From positions 2,441,001 to 2,505,000 of the forward strand of contig JABWDB010000009.1 in assembly GCA_019614645.1 (NCBI GenBank): a DNA stretch of 64,000 nucleotides, in the 5' to 3' direction. Source of the stretch: Stratiolaelaps scimitus (taxonomy: Eukaryota > Arthropoda > Arachnida > Mesostigmata > Laelapidae). The notes under the pieces are model-generated. The model saw nothing but the letters and a program-made list of their open reading frames with translations, did no database searches and had not been told where the DNA came from. Made by a program: the position numbers and the translations under genes. Of this stretch, positions 59,100 to 64,000 are shown piece after piece. Numbering within the stretch: position 1 is the stretch's first letter; each line of letters opens with the position of its first letter.

Positions 59100-60900
59100 G
59101 CTAGCTCGTCCCAGCTAACCAACAACAACAGGCTCAGAGACAAGCAGGCAAACGCGGCACTGCATCATTGCCAACCGAATGGGCTGGCCATCCTGGTTGC
59201 ATAGCAGAATTAGAAGTCACATATATATATATATATATATTCCACCACAAGCACAGTGAATCGTGCATTATAGTAGTTACTATTATATGCTATGATTCAG
59301 AACTGATCGAGTCTAGGAGTAGTCCGCATGTAGTCGAACTACCTCGAGGATGCGAGGTGGGACAGTGTACCCTGGCCACGCATCTTTCTCTGGCCAAACG
59401 CAGCCAGGCCGGAGCCACACCCAAGCCCGAAGCTGAAGCTCGTCCTGGCATCGAGGCTCAAGCTGGTGGCAGACACAGGGACTAGCGAGTCACATATTCA
59501 GCTAGCCATAGACGTAAATACAGACAGACGTATGCAGACAACCAGGCGAGTGTATGTTGAGTAGGCTGAGACCGGCTCATTGAGCAAGTCTATTGGCATA
59601 CCTGCTGCATGGTGGGGTCAGCTGTACTGTGGTCTCTAGGTAGGTTTTTAATTCTCGACCTTTATGGCGGAGCGGCTCAGCTCTGCTCGGCTTTTTCGCT
59701 GAGTCTGCTCGAGGTATTTTATGGAGTCTGTTCTATGGGGAACTCGGAGCATATCTCTAGCCTTTGTTCTATCCATGTCTCTCTCTCTCTCTCTCTCGCC
59801 TCGATCTCTCGCAGTTTCGTTCACTTTTAGCTCTTCGCGCCGGTGCATCAGGGTGAAGGCAGATAGGTAGACTCACTGACAGCGGCTTCTGGCCAATGAT
59901 TACAAGAAGCAGCGGCTCGTCCCGCTTAGAAGACCCTGAGTGAGGCATGAGGCATGCCTTTTCTACACACAGCGCCATCATGTTCTTCAACAACAACAGC
60001 AGCAGCAGCAGCAGCATCAGCCACAGTAACCACATCCGAGTCCCGCAGGCAGATGGTCTGCGCACTTCAAATTGATATTTTACGAGGGCGCAAAGTTAAA
60101 GTCGACCAGCGAACCCTGGCTGCTGTAGTGACGTTTACAGACGTCACTAACATCGGCAGCGGCCTCGGCAACAGCGACAACGGCATCGAGCTCTATCCGC
60201 TACCCGATGCGCGAATGTGCGCGTCTGTCGACTTTATATCGCGCCCGTCTCATCATTTTGATGGCACTGCCCGTCGCTTAGTACGGTAGTGCTGTTCAAC
60301 GAGCAGGCGAACGACGAATCGGTAACAAAAGTGAGAAAGAAAGAGTTTTCCGTTGTTTTGAGCAGAGAAAAGTCAACAACCAGGTTTCAGGCTTCAGTTT
60401 TTAGGCTTTGACGTCCGGCGCGGTTGACCGCGCGTTCCTCTTTCTCTTCCTCTCTCTCTCTCTCTCTCAGGTGATTTGACCACCCCGTGCCCGCCGCACG
60501 CGCCTGCAGCAAAGTTAATACAGCGAACGAGCGAGCGTGCGTCCAGCTGAATCATAGGGCGTCTCGTCCATGCCGTATGGTGGGCGCTTAAGGATGGCGA
60601 CGAATACCACCGAACGCGCTGAATATTTCGATACCGAACGAGAAGCGAACGTTTGCTTGAGTTCATTAGGTTCATCGTAAGCGACCACTGCTACACCACA
60701 GCCGGCTGTCATATCGTCTCGTATATTAGAGGCATGTGGACGGCTGCGAAAAAGGCAGATTTACACAAGCTAGCTCAGCTGGAACGACTACTCGAAGACA
60801 TTCGAGCTTGAGGAAGAAGAAAAAAAGTGTCGCAATAGCCCATACGTAATAACATATCATATGTGTTTTGGGCGTCGATGCAATTAAAATCGCATCGTAC
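59100..60900. other. noncoding; possible regulatory DNA
   Basis: A TA run lies at 59,221-59,240 and CT runs at about 59,777-59,798 and 60,447-60,470. Near 60,128-60,147 GTGACGT and ACGTCAC face each other across six bases, giving two TGACGT half-CRE sites. No further exon was recognised. Confidence 0.35.
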
Positions 60901-60905
60901 CTTAC

Positions 60906-61060
60906 CTGCACGCGTCGTCAGGCTGGCTCTGCGCTGGCGGCGCGGCCGTTCAACGAAATCGTCGTCTGGCTCAGTTCACGAAGGCCGAACGAATTTCATT
61001 TTTGAGATCGATCTTTGTATACATGCGCAAAGTGTCTATATTGCCTCCGCTTCTGCCTAA
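60906..61060 (-). other. possible untranslated 5' exon (KLF gene candidate)
   Basis: On the minus strand a consensus donor, TGCAG|GTAAGG, lies at 60,906/60,905. The sequence before it has stops in all three frames, so it cannot be coding, but it could be a 5' UTR exon spliced to the KLF exon at 58,109 with a 2.8-kb intron. The upstream start of this exon is unknown; 61,060 is nominal. Confidence 0.25.
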
Positions 61061-64000
61061 TCCTCTTCGCTCAATTGGACTTGACAGCTCGCTAACTGGC
61101 TATTACGATTCCTCTCGCGAGGGTCGTCTAGGCCTCCGATGGAGAGGTTTCGGAGACAATCGTAGGTGAACACAATTGTAGCCCACTGGGAACCGATCGG
61201 CAATCCAGTCAGCGCTAAATTGTCGTTCGTCGCCTCCCAAAAGACGACACCAAAATGGCGGGGCGAACGAGAAGCGATTTCTTTTCGGGACGACTGGCCC
61301 GGTGCCAATTGTCTATCAGGGCGGGTTCGGCGTCCGAACAAAGGGAAGACACTGCGATAGCAGGGCCAAAACATGGCCGACGATGAGAGTCGAAGTGATT
61401 GGGACTTCGAAGTGCTTAGGTCCCCGTTAGACCGAAACGAAGATCATCAAGCAGGCAATATGCCAAGTCGCACAATGCTGCTACGCTACAGATTGCTGCT
61501 CGGTACTGATTTCTAATATTCAGTTGGGTTTTTTCTTTTGTTCAGAGCGAAAAAAGCGCTGTATAATTTCTAGTGATATATAGAACATTTTGCACTGCCT
61601 AGTTTGCGCTCCTCCGCCGCCGCGATCGCTACATAATCGTGTAGCCATCTCACTTGCTGATGGGTAGGCCCATAAATGGGTCTCGATCAGTAGAAACGCG
61701 ATGTACGGCACAGAGGTAGGTAGAGATCTGTAGGTGTGAGTTTTTCCTTCGTTAGTTATCCCGGACCGTTCGCTGCAGGACGGCAAACTCGTATTGCTGT
61801 CTCCCCGCAACGTCCGACCTTATCACCTGTCTTGCCAGCCTGCCTCGCGACCCCTCGCTGTTCAACAACACGTAAGGCATACGACTGAAGGCACTGAAGT
61901 GTCGTACGCTCCTCCGGGTACCTCAAAGCAGAAACTACTATCATCCCTTGGGAAACATTAGCGTCGGCTGCAGGGCGACAGGTCTCGTAACACGAGATAG
62001 AGACTCATGAGGGCCAAGACGCGGAACAGTGTCACCGTAGGCGTCGGTAAACAACGGCCGCAGAGGAACACAGCAAAGAACCGGACGCCACGGAGCGCAA
62101 AGGCGAGCCGGCAGTTGATTGTCTCGTTCAGTTGATTTCGTAAAGTGGTCTCTCGTTAGCTGCAGTGGTCCCCGACTCAAAGGCTGTTCACCGCCTTCTA
62201 CGACGTCTGCTATCATGACGGTATACGGTTCACTTCACAGTGTTCCTCGGCAGTGAAGGAGGTCCCATAAGTGTCTTGACCATATTCCCCTTGAACCGCT
62301 GCGGACCGCCAAACTCCGACCGACTTTCGCAAGGTTTGTTTCTCTACATTTAGTCTTTATTTTCGGCCGCTCTCAATGAACGCGATGGTCAATTACATCA
62401 GTTATTATCTCCCCCATATTATATATATATATATATATATAGATATATATTGCAGTACACGCGTTTCCACGAGAGTTTTCAACGAAAACTTAACCGCAGT
62501 ACATTTCTCACCTGCACATCCCCCCGCGTAACTAGAATCCTCTTGTGATTCATCCATCTTTTGTTCTACACTAAATATTATAAATATTACGTTGACGCGA
62601 GAAATCTGTGCCCTCTCACCGCCCATTTGGCAACTCGTGCTCACGGCAACCCCGCGTTGACGCGCTGCGCGTCGTTCAAATCAATGTCCCTTCATTGGCA
62701 TCGTGCCGATGTGCGAACAAGCGAGCTTGGTTCATCTATGATTCGATTACGTCCACTCGACCTCCCCCCGACGCTCCCGCAGATCTCGTCACCCGTCGCT
62801 GCCCGGTGGCCGCTCACCTTCAGCTAACTTCCGACACCGCTGCTCCGCGATTCCAGCGCAACGGCAACATAGGATAACGAGACGAAGAAAAAAAAATTCG
62901 CAAAAATACCTACGCAAAAACAAATGCCTACGTAGTTCCTCTACCCGCGGCAGGTGTGAACGTGTTGTGTCCATCATCGATCGGCGCGTACGTCGGTATC
63001 ATCACCGACTCAATTCACTTGGCTCCTCTGATTCGTCGTTGGTTTTTATTGTCATCGGCTTCATGTCGCCATTGAGCGGCAGAGCTGTCGCCCCCTTCCA
63101 TTGGCATCGCCTCTTACATCGCCTCCCGAGCTCTCTTGTCGTTGTCGTGCGCGTACCGGCTCCGCTGCCAATGCGGCCGATATCGAGCAGATCGAGGAGA
63201 GAGGCGAACGTGTCAACCCTCCTCAAGACGCTTAAGTTGTTCGCCAGCAGACCCGATGGACTACCACGATTATTATTGTTTGTATATTATTATTATTATC
63301 GTATAGTATGAATATCGCCAATCACTATCATGGCTGGACGACATTGAGACGTCGGTGCGAAAGTGACCTCAATCGCCAGCCGCTCGGCTATCAGACAAGC
63401 AAGGCTGGCCGCTGTCATAACACGCGCGGTACACACCGTCGTCAGGGAGGAAGATACAACAAGGCCGAGTGGATGAGGGCGAAAATCAAAGCAGACCCAA
63501 AATGTATACAGCCTAGTGAAGCACTATCAGACATCGTCTGTGCGTAAGGTATATCAGAGCTATCAGACTGCCTCTTCGGACGATTTCTCTCTTTCACTCA
63601 CGACGCAGAAGCGATACGGAAGCGAACATCACGAACGAAGACTGCGGCAACAAGAATCAGCAACATGGAACGCTTGCTAACGTTCGTCAGTGGCAGTTCG
63701 AGGGCTGCTCGATCCTGCTGAAGTCTTCATTGAAAAAATGTCTGAAGTCTGTACACACTAGTACGTATATATGTATATATATATATATATCCTTTTTCTT
63801 TCCTATACATAAGTTTGGGTTGAATTTATTTTGAGTGTGCCGTTGGCTTTTTATCGCAATCACCTGATCGCCAAAGGCGGTCGACTCCAAACATGACGAC
63901 AACGAGGTGGACGGGGCCGAGCGCAGAGATAACTGGCTAACGACAGTTAAGGTTCGATATCGTTGTTCGTCTTGACGCTATCCCCTCACATAGGTACACG
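61061..64000. other. no gene seen
   Basis: A mix of GC-rich patches and AT microsatellites (62,421-62,452 and 63,766-63,790). No domain-bearing frame or paired splice signals were recognised. Parts could be promoter or UTR for genes beyond the window. Confidence 0.4.

Noticed and set aside
1..64000. CRISPR arrays, bacterial operons, plasmid or phage features
   Set aside because: No regularly spaced direct repeats with unique spacers and no prokaryotic gene organisation; the introns and LINE elements are eukaryotic.

Overview
The window looks like nuclear DNA of an invertebrate, most likely an arthropod and possibly a mite or tick. Genes are sparse and split by short GT-AG introns. There is a clear innexin, a gap-junction family of invertebrates. 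CpG is not visibly depleted, and short TA, GA and CT microsatellites and decayed LINE elements are common. The arachnid suggestion rests on my impression that two of the LINE relics resemble those of ticks and mites; it is inference. Nothing looks bacterial: there are no operons, no Shine-Dalgarno pattern and no dense coding.

Layout. 1-1,499: no gene seen. About 1,500-2,900: a decayed LINE (minus). 4,702-6,588: a complete three-exon innexin gene (minus) with a TATA box upstream. About 7,160-8,815: a second frameshifted LINE relic (minus). 10,476-13,917: a repeat cluster with a 168-bp inverted duplication, a mariner-type transposase fragment, large fold-back repeats and a tRNA-derived SINE. 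14,880-15,480: a possible signal-peptide first exon (plus). 22,215-23,490: a 5'-truncated LINE with an intact 3' reading frame and a (CAATT)6 tail. 23,500-39,000: mostly noncoding, with several short hairpins, a SINE fragment at 25.1 kb and an exon-like stretch near 36.5 kb. 39,399-40,967 (possibly starting at 41,354): a gene for an unusual lysine/serine/glycine repeat protein (minus). 42.2 kb: a possible cysteine-containing last exon (plus). 43.05-43.22 kb: a second SINE copy. 50,546-50,840: a glycine-rich secreted-protein exon with good splice sites (minus). 51-56.7 kb: microsatellite-rich noncoding DNA. 56,763-58,109: the large terminal exon of a Krueppel-like transcription factor of the KLF5/dar1 type (minus). 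58,884-59,086: an exon of an unidentified gene (plus).

The genes show no sign of a shared pathway: a cell-junction channel, a repeat protein of unknown role, a secreted peptide and a transcription factor are separate units, as is normal in animal genomes. The two most unusual things are the repeat protein, with 23 tandem SKLSKGGG-type units and an acidic, proline-rich YQ(E/D)P tail, and the number of unrelated, near-perfect snap-back hairpins scattered through the noncoding DNA.

Limits: exon calls other than innexin and the KLF rest on splice consensus, open frame and codon pattern only. No homology search, transcript evidence or composition statistics were available.
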